Part shown: positions 16,554-24,983 of the stretch, one piece after another
Layout of the letters: every line of letters begins with the position of its first letter
Position numbering within the stretch: position 1 is the first letter of the stretch
From: PALSA-505 sp035308365
GTDB taxonomy: Bacteria; Actinomycetota; Actinomycetes; Streptosporangiales; Streptosporangiaceae
NCBI GenBank assembly: GCA_035308365.1
Contig: DATGGU010000022.1
Coordinates: forward strand, 6,944-70,943
DNA: 64,000 bases
Reading direction: 5' to 3'
Made by a program: the position numbers and the translations under genes
The notes under the pieces: generated by a model
What the model was told of the DNA's origin: nothing
The model's database searches: none
The model's input: the letters and a program-made list of their open reading frames with translations, nothing else

Positions 16554-17326
16554 GCACGCCCGCCGATCCCTATGCCACGCTCGGGAATTGCTATGCCATG
16601 CGGCGGCGTCCGGACCCTCGTATCGGCCGTCACATCCATGCTGCGCTCGGCGACGCCAGCACCGTGCTGAACGTGGGGGCCGGAACCGGCTCCTACGAAC
16701 CGGCCGTGGGCCGGGTCGTCGCCGTCGAGCCGTCACCGGTCATGATCGCCCAGCGCCCGGCCACGGCGGCACCGGTGGTCCGCGCCGTGGCCGAGCGCCT
16801 GCCCTTCCCCGGGCAGGCCTTCGACGCCGGGCTGGCCCTGCTCACCGTGCACCACTGGGCCAGCGCACCGGCCGGCCTGGCCGAACTGCGCCGGGTCACC
16901 CGCCGCCAGGTGGTGCTGACCTGGGACCAGGCGGTCACCGCCGGGTTCTGGCTGGTCCGCGACTACCTGCCGCAGATCGCCGAACGTGAGCGGACGATGG
17001 CCTGCCTGGAAGTGGTCGCTCGCGAACTGGGCCGCGCAAGCGGTGACCTGGTTATCCGGCCGGTTCCGGTGCCGCATGACTGCGTGGACGGTTTCCTCGG
17101 TGCCTACTGGCGGCGGCCCGGGGCCTACCTGCGGCCCGCGGTCCGGGCCGCCATGTCCGGCATCGCCCTGCTCGACCAGGACGTGGTGACGGTGGCGTGC
17201 CGCCGTCTCGCCGCCGACCTGGCCAGCGGGCGCTGGCACGACCGCAACGGCCACCTGCTGGACCAGCCCGAGTACGACATCGGCTACCGCCTGGTGCTGA
17301 CCTCGCGGCCAGGATGTCCCGGTTAG
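16550..17326 (+). CDS. SAM-dependent class I methyltransferase
   Basis: The protein is 258 residues. The SAM-binding motif I is VLNVGAGTGSYEP, followed by VVAVEPSPVMI (acidic ribose-binding residue) and the FDAGLALLTVHHW segment, typical of the UbiE/methyltransferase-11 group. The substrate is unknown. GTG 16550 overlaps the TGA of the RibB-like gene (GTGA), so translation is coupled; a GTG at 16544 is also in frame. Co-expression with a RibB-like protein is the only clue to its role. Confidence 0.85.
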   Translation: MSTPADPYATLGNCYAMRRRPDPRIGRHIHAALGDASTVLNVGAGTGSYEPAVGRVVAVEPSPVMIAQRPATAAPVVRAVAERLPFPGQAFDAGLALLTVHHWASAPAGLAELRRVTRRQVVLTWDQAVTAGFWLVRDYLPQIAERERTMACLEVVARELGRASGDLVIRPVPVPHDCVDGFLGAYWRRPGAYLRPAVRAAMSGIALLDQDVVTVACRRLAADLASGRWHDRNGHLLDQPEYDIGYRLVLTSRPGCPG

Positions 17327-17354
17327 GGGTAAATCACCTGGGTAGCACACGCCT

Positions 17355-18845
17355 ATGTGGCACCTGCTCGAACGCCGCCGGATGCGGCACCTTGACCGCC
17401 GCAGGAATACCGAGCCAGGGCCGCTTCCCTACCCGGAACTGCCCGCGGGCACCGATCTGCTCCCGCAGATCCGGCACATCGTCGTGCTGATGATGGAGAA
17501 CCACTCCTACGACAACTACCTTGGTATGCTGCGCGGCCGCGGTGAGGGCTTCCCGCTGGGCCCGGACGGCCAGCCGGACGTGTCCAACCGGAGCCGGGAG
17601 GGCCAGGCCGTCCGGGCCTTTCACCTGGACTCTCCCCTGCAACGCCCGGGCGTGCCGTCGCAGGCCTGGTCCGCCTCCCACCTCCAGTGGGGCGAAGGCA
17701 GATGTGACGGCTTCGTGGCCAGTGCTCAGCAGGCGCTGTCACCGGACGGTGCCGGTCCCGGAGCCGCGGCCGGTCCGGGAGCCGCGGCCGAAGCCGCGGC
17801 CATCGGCATGGGCTACTGGACGGAAGACGATCTGCCGTTCTACTACGGGCTGGCCAGGACCTTCCCGCTGGCCGACCACTGGTTCAGCTCGTGCCTGGGG
17901 CCCACCTTTCCCAACCGCCGCTTCCTCATCGCCGGCACGGCGCATGGCCTGATCGACGACTCCCCCTACGACCTGTTCGACTACCCGCCAGCCGGGACCA
18001 TCTTCGACATGCTCACCCGGCACGGAATCTCCTGGGCCGACTACCACCCGGTGGCCGATGACGAGCCCCGCTGGCGGCACTACGCAAGGCACAGCAGGAA
18101 GATGACCCGCCGGCGCCTGATGTCACTGCGAAGGTGCCTGCCGGCCTCGGCCCGTGACGTCCAGAAGGACATTCAGTTCACGGCCGACCTCTTCCCGGTC
18201 GGGATCGGCCGCTACATGGGGCACGTGCACAGCATCGACCAGTTCTTCGCCGACGCCGAGGGTGGCACCCTGCCTGGCTTCAGCATCGTGGATCCGCATT
18301 TTGACGTCTACTCCGAGGAGAACCCGCAGGACATCCGCAAAGGGGAGAGCTTCGCCGCCGAGGTGATCAATCGGGTCATGCACGGTAAAGGCTGGCCACA
18401 CACCCTGCTCATCTGGGTCTACGACGAGCACGGCGGTTACTACGACCACGTCCCGCCCCCGCCGGCCGTTCCGCCCGACGAGGTGGAGGGCCGGACCATG
18501 GTCGGGAACGCGTCACCGCTCGGCTCGCTGTTGCGGCCCCTCTTCCCCAGAGTGGTGAAGAACAAGGAAGACCTCACCGAGGGGACCCGCCGCTACGACC
18601 GCTACGGCTTCCGGGTCCCGGCCGTCATCGTGTCGCCGTATGCGCGGCCTGACTACGTCTGCTCCACCGTGCTCGACCACACCTCGGTGCTGAAGCTCGC
18701 CGGGCTGAAGTGGAACCTGCCCCCGCTGACCGCCCGGGACGCCGCCGCGCAGACCCCGCTGGACGCCCTGGATCTGACCGGGCCACCCGCGTTCCTCGAC
18801 CCGCCGGTGCTGCCCAAGCCCAGCCTCGAATGGGGTACCTGGTAA
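17355..18845 (+). CDS. Phospholipase C-like phosphoesterase (acid phosphatase/phosphoesterase family)
   Basis: This 496-residue protein has the family's metal-binding segments: IRHIVVLMMENHSYDNYLG near residue 40, FSIVDPHFD near 310, WVYDEHGGYYDHVPPP near 357, and a C-terminal HTSVLKL. It probably hydrolyses phosphodiesters or phosphomonoesters. Unlike many secreted phospholipases C it shows no Tat or Sec signal at the start (MWHLLERRRMRHLDRR), so it is predicted to be cytosolic. An Ala/Gly insert (residues 133-152) is a low-complexity expansion. It ends 5 bases from the convergent M20 hydrolase. Confidence 0.85.
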   Translation: MWHLLERRRMRHLDRRRNTEPGPLPYPELPAGTDLLPQIRHIVVLMMENHSYDNYLGMLRGRGEGFPLGPDGQPDVSNRSREGQAVRAFHLDSPLQRPGVPSQAWSASHLQWGEGRCDGFVASAQQALSPDGAGPGAAAGPGAAAEAAAIGMGYWTEDDLPFYYGLARTFPLADHWFSSCLGPTFPNRRFLIAGTAHGLIDDSPYDLFDYPPAGTIFDMLTRHGISWADYHPVADDEPRWRHYARHSRKMTRRRLMSLRRCLPASARDVQKDIQFTADLFPVGIGRYMGHVHSIDQFFADAEGGTLPGFSIVDPHFDVYSEENPQDIRKGESFAAEVINRVMHGKGWPHTLLIWVYDEHGGYYDHVPPPPAVPPDEVEGRTMVGNASPLGSLLRPLFPRVVKNKEDLTEGTRRYDRYGFRVPAVIVSPYARPDYVCSTVLDHTSVLKLAGLKWNLPPLTARDAAAQTPLDALDLTGPPAFLDPPVLPKPSLEWGTW

Positions 18846-18850
18846 CCGGG

Positions 18851-20053
18851 TCAGCCCGCTGCCAGCCTGCGCAAGGCCAGCTCGGCGTAGAGCGCGGTTC
18901 CGTCGGGGAGTACCGCGTCGTCGAAGACCGCCTCGGCGGAGTGGTTGTACGGCGCGGTGGCCGGGGCCCGGTCCGGCGGGCACGCGCCGAGGAAGAGGAA
19001 CGCGCCCGGGACCCGTTCGAGTACGTAGGAGAAGTCTTCCGCGCCGGTGATCGGGTTCGGCAGGGTCATGAAGCGTTCGCGGCCGAACAGGGCCGCCGCC
19101 GCACGCTCGGCGAATGCGGCCTCGCCGGAGTTGTTGACCGTGACCGGGTAGCCGTCCATGTAGTCCACGGTCGCGGTGAGGCCGTTCGCGCTGGCGATGT
19201 CCCGGACCAGCCGGATCGCCCGGTCCTTCACCTTCGTGCGAGCCGCCGGCGAGAACGAGCGGATCGTGGCCTTGAACCAGGCATTGTCGGGAATGACGTT
19301 GTCGATGGTGCCGGCGTGGAAGGTGCCGACCGTGATGACAACCGGATCGAACACGTCGAACTCGCGCGTGACGAGCGTCTGCAGGGCGGTCACCATCTCG
19401 CAGGCGGCCGGGATCGGGTCGGCGGCGTTGTGCGGTGCGGAGGCGTGCCCGCCGCGTCCGTGCACGGTCACCTCGATGGTGTCCGCGGCGGCCAGCATCG
19501 GCCCCGGCTTGCAGGCGATGATCCCATGGGGGTAGTGCGCAGCGCTCACATGCACGGCATAGGCAGCGACCGGGCGTTCACCGGCCGCGTCGAGCACTCC
19601 TTCGTCGATCATGTGCCGCGCGCCGAAGTAACCTTCCTCGCCGGGCTGGAACATGAAGATGACGTTTCCGGCCAGGTCGCCACGCCGTCCGGCCAGCAGC
19701 CGCGCGGCCCCGGCCAGCATGGTGGTGTGCAGGTCATGCCCACAGGCGTGCATCACCCCGTCAATCTCGGACGAATACGGCAGGCCGGTCCGCTCGGTCA
19801 CCGGCAGCGCGTCCATGTCGCCGCGCAGCAGCACGGTCGTCCCTGGCCGGGCACCCCTGAGTACTGCCGTCACCGAACTGGCCGCCTTGCCCAGCGTTGT
19901 CTCCAGCGGCAGCCCATCCAGGGCGTCGAGGACCTTCGCCTGGGTGCGCGGCAGGTCCAGGCCTATCTCAGGCTCACGGTGCAGCGCATGGCGCAATTTG
20001 GACAGTTCCGGTGAAAGAGCGCGTGCCTCGTCGTACAACGCCATGGCCGACAT
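18851..20053 (-). CDS. M20-family amidohydrolase
   Basis: This 400-residue metal-dependent amidohydrolase resembles N-acyl amino acid or hippurate hydrolases. Key segments are LRHALHREPEIG at the start, LLRGDMDALPV, the metal site HACGHDLHTTML, EEGYFGARHMI, the lid-domain glycine GRGGHASAPH, and a late ITGAEDFSYVLE. It should remove an acyl group from an amino acid or similar amide in the cytosol. An in-frame ATG at 20044 is an alternative start. Repeat copy D lies upstream, between this gene and galK. It stands alone, so the substrate is not known. Confidence 0.9.
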   Translation of the reverse strand: MSAMALYDEARALSPELSKLRHALHREPEIGLDLPRTQAKVLDALDGLPLETTLGKAASSVTAVLRGARPGTTVLLRGDMDALPVTERTGLPYSSEIDGVMHACGHDLHTTMLAGAARLLAGRRGDLAGNVIFMFQPGEEGYFGARHMIDEGVLDAAGERPVAAYAVHVSAAHYPHGIIACKPGPMLAAADTIEVTVHGRGGHASAPHNAADPIPAACEMVTALQTLVTREFDVFDPVVITVGTFHAGTIDNVIPDNAWFKATIRSFSPAARTKVKDRAIRLVRDIASANGLTATVDYMDGYPVTVNNSGEAAFAERAAAALFGRERFMTLPNPITGAEDFSYVLERVPGAFLFLGACPPDRAPATAPYNHSAEAVFDDAVLPDGTALYAELALRRLAAG

Positions 20054-20088
20054 CTTGCCAGCGCTCCGCCGCCTGCGTCACGCCCGGA

Positions 20089-20191
20089 GCGTTATGCAAA
20101 ACCGCATCGCGAGTGTGGGCCCGGAGGGCCTGCGCGAGCGATCGGGCCGGTCAGCGGCACAGCCACCAGTCAAAGTAATTTTGCGTAACGC
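20089..20191 (+). repeat. Dispersed inverted-repeat element, copy D (simplest form)
   Basis: At 103 bases this is the cleanest copy: GCGTTATGCAAAACCGC at the left end and TAATTTTGCGTAACGC at the right, around a core ATCGCGAGTGTGGGCCCG, GAGGGCCTGCGCGAGCGATC that can fold as a long hairpin. The conserved right flank (GACTTCCAAATAAGACACTG) runs into the galK stop codon on the opposite strand. It fills the gap between galK and the M20 hydrolase gene. Confidence 0.87.
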
Positions 20192-20211
20192 GACTTCCAA
20201 ATAAGACACTG

Positions 20212-21357
20212 TTAGGCGATACGGTGTGCGCCGTCTTCGGGTGAAGCCAGCATCGCCTCGGGTGGCTGCCAGCCGCGGCGGCGGAAGGCGTGCTCGGTCG
20301 CGGCGACGACCTCGCCCGACACGCTGGGCGGGACGAGCGCGAGCACCGAGCCGCCGAAACCGCCGCCCATCATCCGCGCGCCCAGCGCCCCGGCGCGCAG
20401 CGCCGTGTCCACGGCCACGTCGGCCTGCGGCCAGGAGACCTCGAAATCGTCCCGCAGCGACCGGTGTGAATCCCTCAGCAGCAACGCCGCCTCCGCGACG
20501 GCTCCGGTCCGCAGCAGCGTGACCACCTTGCGCACCCGCTGGTTTTCGGTGACCACGTGCCGGGCCCGGCGGCGGAGCAGCTCGTCGTCCAGCGAGTCGA
20601 GCATGTCCAGGCTCGTGACGTCGCGCAGCGCGGGCACGCCGAGCAGTCCGGCCGCCCGTTCACAGGCACGGCGCCGGTCGGCGTACCGGCCGTCGGCCAG
20701 CTCGTGCCGCACCTTGGTGTCCAGCACCAGCAGCTCCAGGCCGGCCGCCGCGACATCCAGCGGGATCTGGGAGATCTCCAGAGACCGGCAGTCCAGCAGC
20801 AGAGCGTGGCCGCGCACGCACTCCAGCGAGGCGGCCTGGTCCATGATGCCGGACGGCATGCCGACGAAGTCGTTCTCGGCGCGCTGGGCCAGCCTGGCCA
20901 GGCCGGGCAGCGCCACCTCGGCGCCGGCCAGGCCGGTCAGGGCGGTCGCGGTGGCACATTCGATGGCGGCCGACGAGGACAGCCCGGCGCCGTTGGGCAG
21001 GTCGGAGTCGATGGCCAGCCGCGCGCCGCCGATGGCGTAACCGGCCTCCCGCAGCGCCCATGCCACCCCGGCGCAGTATCCCGCCCAGCCGCCGACGCTG
21101 CCCGGTGCCAGCGACCCGAGTTCCACCCGCAGCGGGTCGCCGGGGAACTGGCGCGAGCACAGTTCGAGTATGTCGCCGCCACGTGGCGACGCGGCCACGC
21201 GTACCCCCTGGGCGAGCGCGAACGGCAGGACGAACCCGTCGTTGTAGTCGGTGTGCTCGCCGATCAGGTTCACCCGCCCTGGCGCATGCCACACACCTGT
21301 GGGGCCGGTGCCGTAACGGTCGCGGAACCAGCCGGCCGCGCCCCGCGGCTCATCCAT
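20212..21357 (-). CDS. galK: Galactokinase
   Basis: This 381-residue GHMP-family kinase phosphorylates galactose at C1 using ATP. The galactokinase signature PGRVNLIGEHTDYNDGFVLP is at residues 27-46, the ATP-binding loop is LPNGAGLSSSAA, and MMGGGFGGSVLALV is the third GHMP motif. It is the last gene of galT-galE-galK and starts 12 bases after the galE stop. Confidence 0.96.
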   Translation of the reverse strand: MDEPRGAAGWFRDRYGTGPTGVWHAPGRVNLIGEHTDYNDGFVLPFALAQGVRVAASPRGGDILELCSRQFPGDPLRVELGSLAPGSVGGWAGYCAGVAWALREAGYAIGGARLAIDSDLPNGAGLSSSAAIECATATALTGLAGAEVALPGLARLAQRAENDFVGMPSGIMDQAASLECVRGHALLLDCRSLEISQIPLDVAAAGLELLVLDTKVRHELADGRYADRRRACERAAGLLGVPALRDVTSLDMLDSLDDELLRRRARHVVTENQRVRKVVTLLRTGAVAEAALLLRDSHRSLRDDFEVSWPQADVAVDTALRAGALGARMMGGGFGGSVLALVPPSVSGEVVAATEHAFRRRGWQPPEAMLASPEDGAHRIA

Positions 21358-21369
21358 GGCCGTGACCGG

Positions 21370-22386
21370 CTATCGTATGGTCGCCTGCGTCGCCGCCCAG
21401 GCGTCTTCGACCATCGACCGCAGGTCGAGTTTCGCCTTCCAGCCCAGGTCGTGATGGATGCGCGCCGCGGACGCGACCAGCGTGGCGGGATCGCCGGGCC
21501 GGCGCGGCGCCATCGTGGCCGGGATGTCCACGCCGGTCACCTCCCGGCACATCGCGAGGACCTCGCGGTTGGAGTACCCGGTGCCGTTGCCGAGGTTGTA
21601 GATCCGGTGCTCGCCGGGTTCGCAGGCACCCAGGGCGAGATGGTGGGCCTTGGCCAGGTCGGCCACGTGGATGTAGTCCCTGATGCAGGTCCCGTCCGGC
21701 GTGTCGTAGTCGTCGCCGAAGATCTGCACCTCGGCCGCGCCGCCCGCTGTCGCCACGGCGTCCTGCGCCTCCGGGTCGCCGCTGACCGCCAGCGCGATCT
21801 TGAGGATGTTCGGGATCAGGTGGGTCTCGGGGGAGTGCCGCTCGGCCAGCCACCGGTCGCCGGGCTCGCGGTAGGCCCCGGCCACGTTGAAGTACCGCAG
21901 GCTGACCGCGCCGATCCCGGTCAGGCTGGCATAGGAGGTCAGCGTCACGTCGACGGCGAGCTTGGACGCCCCGTAGGGGTTGACCGGCCTGGTCGGGTCA
22001 CCTTCCTCGATGGGGATCCGCTCCGGCTGGCCGTAGGTGGCCGCGGTGGAGGAAAACACGATGCTGTTCACTCCGGTGCGGCGCATCGCCTCGAGCAGCG
22101 CGAGCGTGCCGCCGAGGTTGTTCGACCAGTACGTGGCCGGGTTCGCCACCGACTCGGCGACCAGCGACTTCGCCGCGAAGTGCAGGACCGCGTCGATTTC
22201 CTCGGCCAGCACGTCGGCGGCGGCGTCCTGGATCGTCCCGCGCACGTAGTCGGCCCCGGCGGGCACGTTGTCCGCGTGGCCGGTGGACTCGTCGTCGAGC
22301 ACGACCACCTCGTGACCCGCCTCCAGCAGGTACGCGGCAACCGCGCTGCCCACGTATCCCGCGCCGCCCGTGACAAGCAGCCTCAT
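21370..22386 (-). CDS. galE: UDP-glucose 4-epimerase
   Basis: This 338-residue short-chain dehydrogenase-type epimerase interconverts UDP-galactose and UDP-glucose. The NAD-binding motif GGAGYVGS is at residues 7-14 and the catalytic YxxxK is in NPYGASKLAVD; NNLGGTLALLEAM and SIVFSSTAATYG are also typical. Its ATG overlaps the galT stop codon (ATGA), so the two are translationally coupled. Confidence 0.96.
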   Translation of the reverse strand: MRLLVTGGAGYVGSAVAAYLLEAGHEVVVLDDESTGHADNVPAGADYVRGTIQDAAADVLAEEIDAVLHFAAKSLVAESVANPATYWSNNLGGTLALLEAMRRTGVNSIVFSSTAATYGQPERIPIEEGDPTRPVNPYGASKLAVDVTLTSYASLTGIGAVSLRYFNVAGAYREPGDRWLAERHSPETHLIPNILKIALAVSGDPEAQDAVATAGGAAEVQIFGDDYDTPDGTCIRDYIHVADLAKAHHLALGACEPGEHRIYNLGNGTGYSNREVLAMCREVTGVDIPATMAPRRPGDPATLVASAARIHHDLGWKAKLDLRSMVEDAWAATQATIR

Positions 22387-23507
22387 AGCACCTCCCGGAG
22401 CCGTTGTGCCGCGGTCTCGGGCATGATGTCGTTGATCCAGACGCCCATGCCCGACTCACTGCCCGCCAGGTACTTCAGCCTTCCCGGCGCGCGCCGGACC
22501 GACAGTACCTGAAGGTGGGCGGCGAACTCTTCGTGCCCCGGCCCGGACGGCGCCTGGTGCCAGGCGGCGATGTAGGGCAGCGGCGCCCCGAACAGCGCAT
22601 CGAGCCGGTGCAGCACGTCCAGGTAGAGCCCGGCGAACCCGTCTCTGGCCGCCTCGTCCAGTTCGGTGATGCGCGGCACCCGCCGGGCCGGGAAGATCAT
22701 CACCTCGTACGGCCACTTCGCGGCGGCGGGCACGAACGCGATCCATTCCCCGTTGCGGGTCACCATCCGGGTGCCGGCCGCCACCTCGGCGGCGGTGAGG
22801 TCGTCGAACAGGTTGCCGCCGGTGCGCGCGGTGTACGCGGCGGCCATCTCCAGCATCCGCCGCGTCCGCGGTGTGACGAACGGGTACGCGTAGATCTGCC
22901 CGTGCGGATGGTGCAGCGTGACGCCGATCTCCTCGCCGCGGTTCTCGAAGCAGTAGACCTGGCTGATCCCCGGCATCGCGCCGAGCGCTTCGGTGCGGTC
23001 CGCCCACGCCTCCAGCACGGTCCGCACCCGGCCGGGGCTGAGCTGGGCGAAGGACGAATCGTGATCGGCGGTGAAGCACACCACCTCGCAGCGGCCGTGC
23101 GCCGGGTACTCGACCATCAGGCCGGACGTGGTGTCCAGGCCGGGCGCGGGCCGGCCATCGGCCGCGCCGCGCAGCGAGGGGAAACGGTTCTCGAACACCA
23201 CGACGTCGTAGCTGGCGGCCGGGATCTCGGTTGGCCGGCCCGGCGCCGAGGGGTCCAGCGGGCAGGCCTCCGGCGGCGGCAGGAACGTCCGGTCCTGGCG
23301 CTGCGCGGCGATCACCACCCACTCGCCGGCCAGCGGATCCCAGCGCAGACCCGACTCCGGCGGCCCCCACTTGCTGGGTATGGCCGCCAGCTTGCGGCCG
23401 TCCCTGACCTCCGCCCGCCCCAGCCCGGGCGACTCATCGAAGTAGATGATCTCGCGCCCGTCGGCGAGCTTTCCGCTGTTCTTCCAGATCCGTCCCACGG
23501 CTCTCAT
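22383..23507 (-). CDS. galT: Galactose-1-phosphate uridylyltransferase
   Basis: This 374-residue enzyme transfers UMP between UDP-glucose and galactose-1-phosphate. The active-site HHPHGQIYAYP with the nucleophilic histidine is near residue 200. WVVIAAQRQDR and ENRFPSL in the N-terminal half and AAWHQAP in the C-terminal half complete the family pattern. It is the first gene of the leftward gal operon and overlaps galE by 4 bases. It is divergent from the CNNM-type gene; no operator could be recognised in the 159-base gap. Confidence 0.95.
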   Translation of the reverse strand: MRAVGRIWKNSGKLADGREIIYFDESPGLGRAEVRDGRKLAAIPSKWGPPESGLRWDPLAGEWVVIAAQRQDRTFLPPPEACPLDPSAPGRPTEIPAASYDVVVFENRFPSLRGAADGRPAPGLDTTSGLMVEYPAHGRCEVVCFTADHDSSFAQLSPGRVRTVLEAWADRTEALGAMPGISQVYCFENRGEEIGVTLHHPHGQIYAYPFVTPRTRRMLEMAAAYTARTGGNLFDDLTAAEVAAGTRMVTRNGEWIAFVPAAAKWPYEVMIFPARRVPRITELDEAARDGFAGLYLDVLHRLDALFGAPLPYIAAWHQAPSGPGHEEFAAHLQVLSVRRAPGRLKYLAGSESGMGVWINDIMPETAAQRLREVL

Positions 23508-23666
23508 ACGTTGGCATGTCCATGCCCTTGTTGTCCAAACGGCACGCGATTTACCTGCGCCGGTCCGCATAGACTGGGCCAGCGCACGCACCGGGCGAGT
23601 GTGCCGCGGCGGGGGCCGGGCGGGTCGCCGGCCGCGGGCGGAGCAGTCGAGGTCGGGAAACAAGAC

Positions 23667-24983
23667 GTGAGCCAGGTCCCCTGGGACATTCTCATCGTCC
23701 TGCTCATCGTGCTCGCCGGCGGCTTCTTCGCCGCCGCCGAGATGGCACTCGTATCGCTGCGCGAGGGCCAGGTCCGCGCGATCGGCCAGCGGGGCAAGCG
23801 CGGCCAGCGGGCGGCCAAGCTCGCCCAGGACCCCAACCGGTTCCTGTCCGCCGTGCAGATCGGCGTGACCATCGCGACCCTGCTGTCGGGCACGTTCGGC
23901 GCGGCGACGCTGGCCAGCGACCTGCGCACGTGGCTGCTCCACCAGCACATGTCCAGCGCGCTGGCCTCCACCCTGTCGCTGGCCGCGGTCACCATCGGCA
24001 TCTCCTTCTTCAGCCTGGTGCTGGGCGAGCTCGCGCCCAAGCGGCTCGCCCTGCAGCGCTCGGAAACGATCGCGCTGCTCGCCGCCCCGCTGCTGGACCG
24101 GATCAGCGTCCTGGCCCGCCCGCTGGTCTGGCTGCTGTCGAAGTCGGTCAACGGGGTGGTCCGCCTGCTCGGCGGCGACCCGGCGACCACCCGGGAGGTG
24201 ATGACCGAGGATGAGCTGCGCGACCTGGTGGCCGGCACCCCGGCGCTGGGCGCCGACGAGCGGCACATCGTCGGTGAGGTCTTCGCCGCGGGCAAGCGCC
24301 AGATCCGCGAGGTGCTGGTACCACGGACCGAGGTCGAGTTCCTGGCCTCCGACATGCCGCTCGCCGACGCCGCCGAGGCCGTGGCCGGCCAGCCGCACTC
24401 CCGGTTCCCCGTCTACACCGGCTCCTACGACGACGTGATCGGCTTCGTGCACGTCCGCGACCTGCTCGGCCCGCCGCCGCAGGGCCAGCCGGGCCGGGCC
24501 GTGCTGGTCAACGATGTCACCAGGCCGGTCAAGCAGTTGCCCACCAGCAAGCTGGTGCTCTCCGCGCTGTCGGAGATGCGCCGCGACCGGGCGCACCTGG
24601 CGATCGTGGTGGACGAGTACGGCGGGACGGCGGGCATCGTCACCCTGGAGGACCTGGTCGAGGAGCTGATCGGCGACATCTGGGACGAGTACGACACCGA
24701 GAGCGGCCAGGCCAGGCAGTTGCGCAGTGGCGAGCTGGAGGTGGACGGCCTGCTCAACCTGGACGACTTCGCCGAGCAGACCGGGATCGGGCTGCCCGAG
24801 GGACCGTATGAGACCGTGGCAGGCTATATGGTCGCCAGGCTGGGACGGCTCCCGGCCCAGGGGGACGATGTGGACGCCGACGGGCACAAGCTCACCGTCA
24901 CCGAACTGGACGGGCGCCGCATCGCCCGGATCCTGGTGGCCCCGAGGCCGGAGCCCCGATCAGAAAGACAGGTGACGCCGTGA
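23667..24983 (+). CDS. CNNM/CorC-type membrane protein (hemolysin C family)
   Basis: The protein is 438 residues. The first 190 form the DUF21 (CNNM) membrane domain: a start segment VPWDILIVLLIVLAGGFFAAAEMALVSL, a long region VTIATLLSGTFGAATLA, and SLVLGELAPKRLALQ. Two CBS domains follow (RQIREVLVPRTEVEFL to about 320, ending in EYGGTAGIVTLEDLVEELIGDIWDE), then a CorC/HlyC C-terminal domain. Homologues are linked to Mg or Co efflux. The GTG start at 23667 is the only one before the first membrane span. Its stop overlaps the guaA start. Confidence 0.9.
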   Translation: MSQVPWDILIVLLIVLAGGFFAAAEMALVSLREGQVRAIGQRGKRGQRAAKLAQDPNRFLSAVQIGVTIATLLSGTFGAATLASDLRTWLLHQHMSSALASTLSLAAVTIGISFFSLVLGELAPKRLALQRSETIALLAAPLLDRISVLARPLVWLLSKSVNGVVRLLGGDPATTREVMTEDELRDLVAGTPALGADERHIVGEVFAAGKRQIREVLVPRTEVEFLASDMPLADAAEAVAGQPHSRFPVYTGSYDDVIGFVHVRDLLGPPPQGQPGRAVLVNDVTRPVKQLPTSKLVLSALSEMRRDRAHLAIVVDEYGGTAGIVTLEDLVEELIGDIWDEYDTESGQARQLRSGELEVDGLLNLDDFAEQTGIGLPEGPYETVAGYMVARLGRLPAQGDDVDADGHKLTVTELDGRRIARILVAPRPEPRSERQVTP

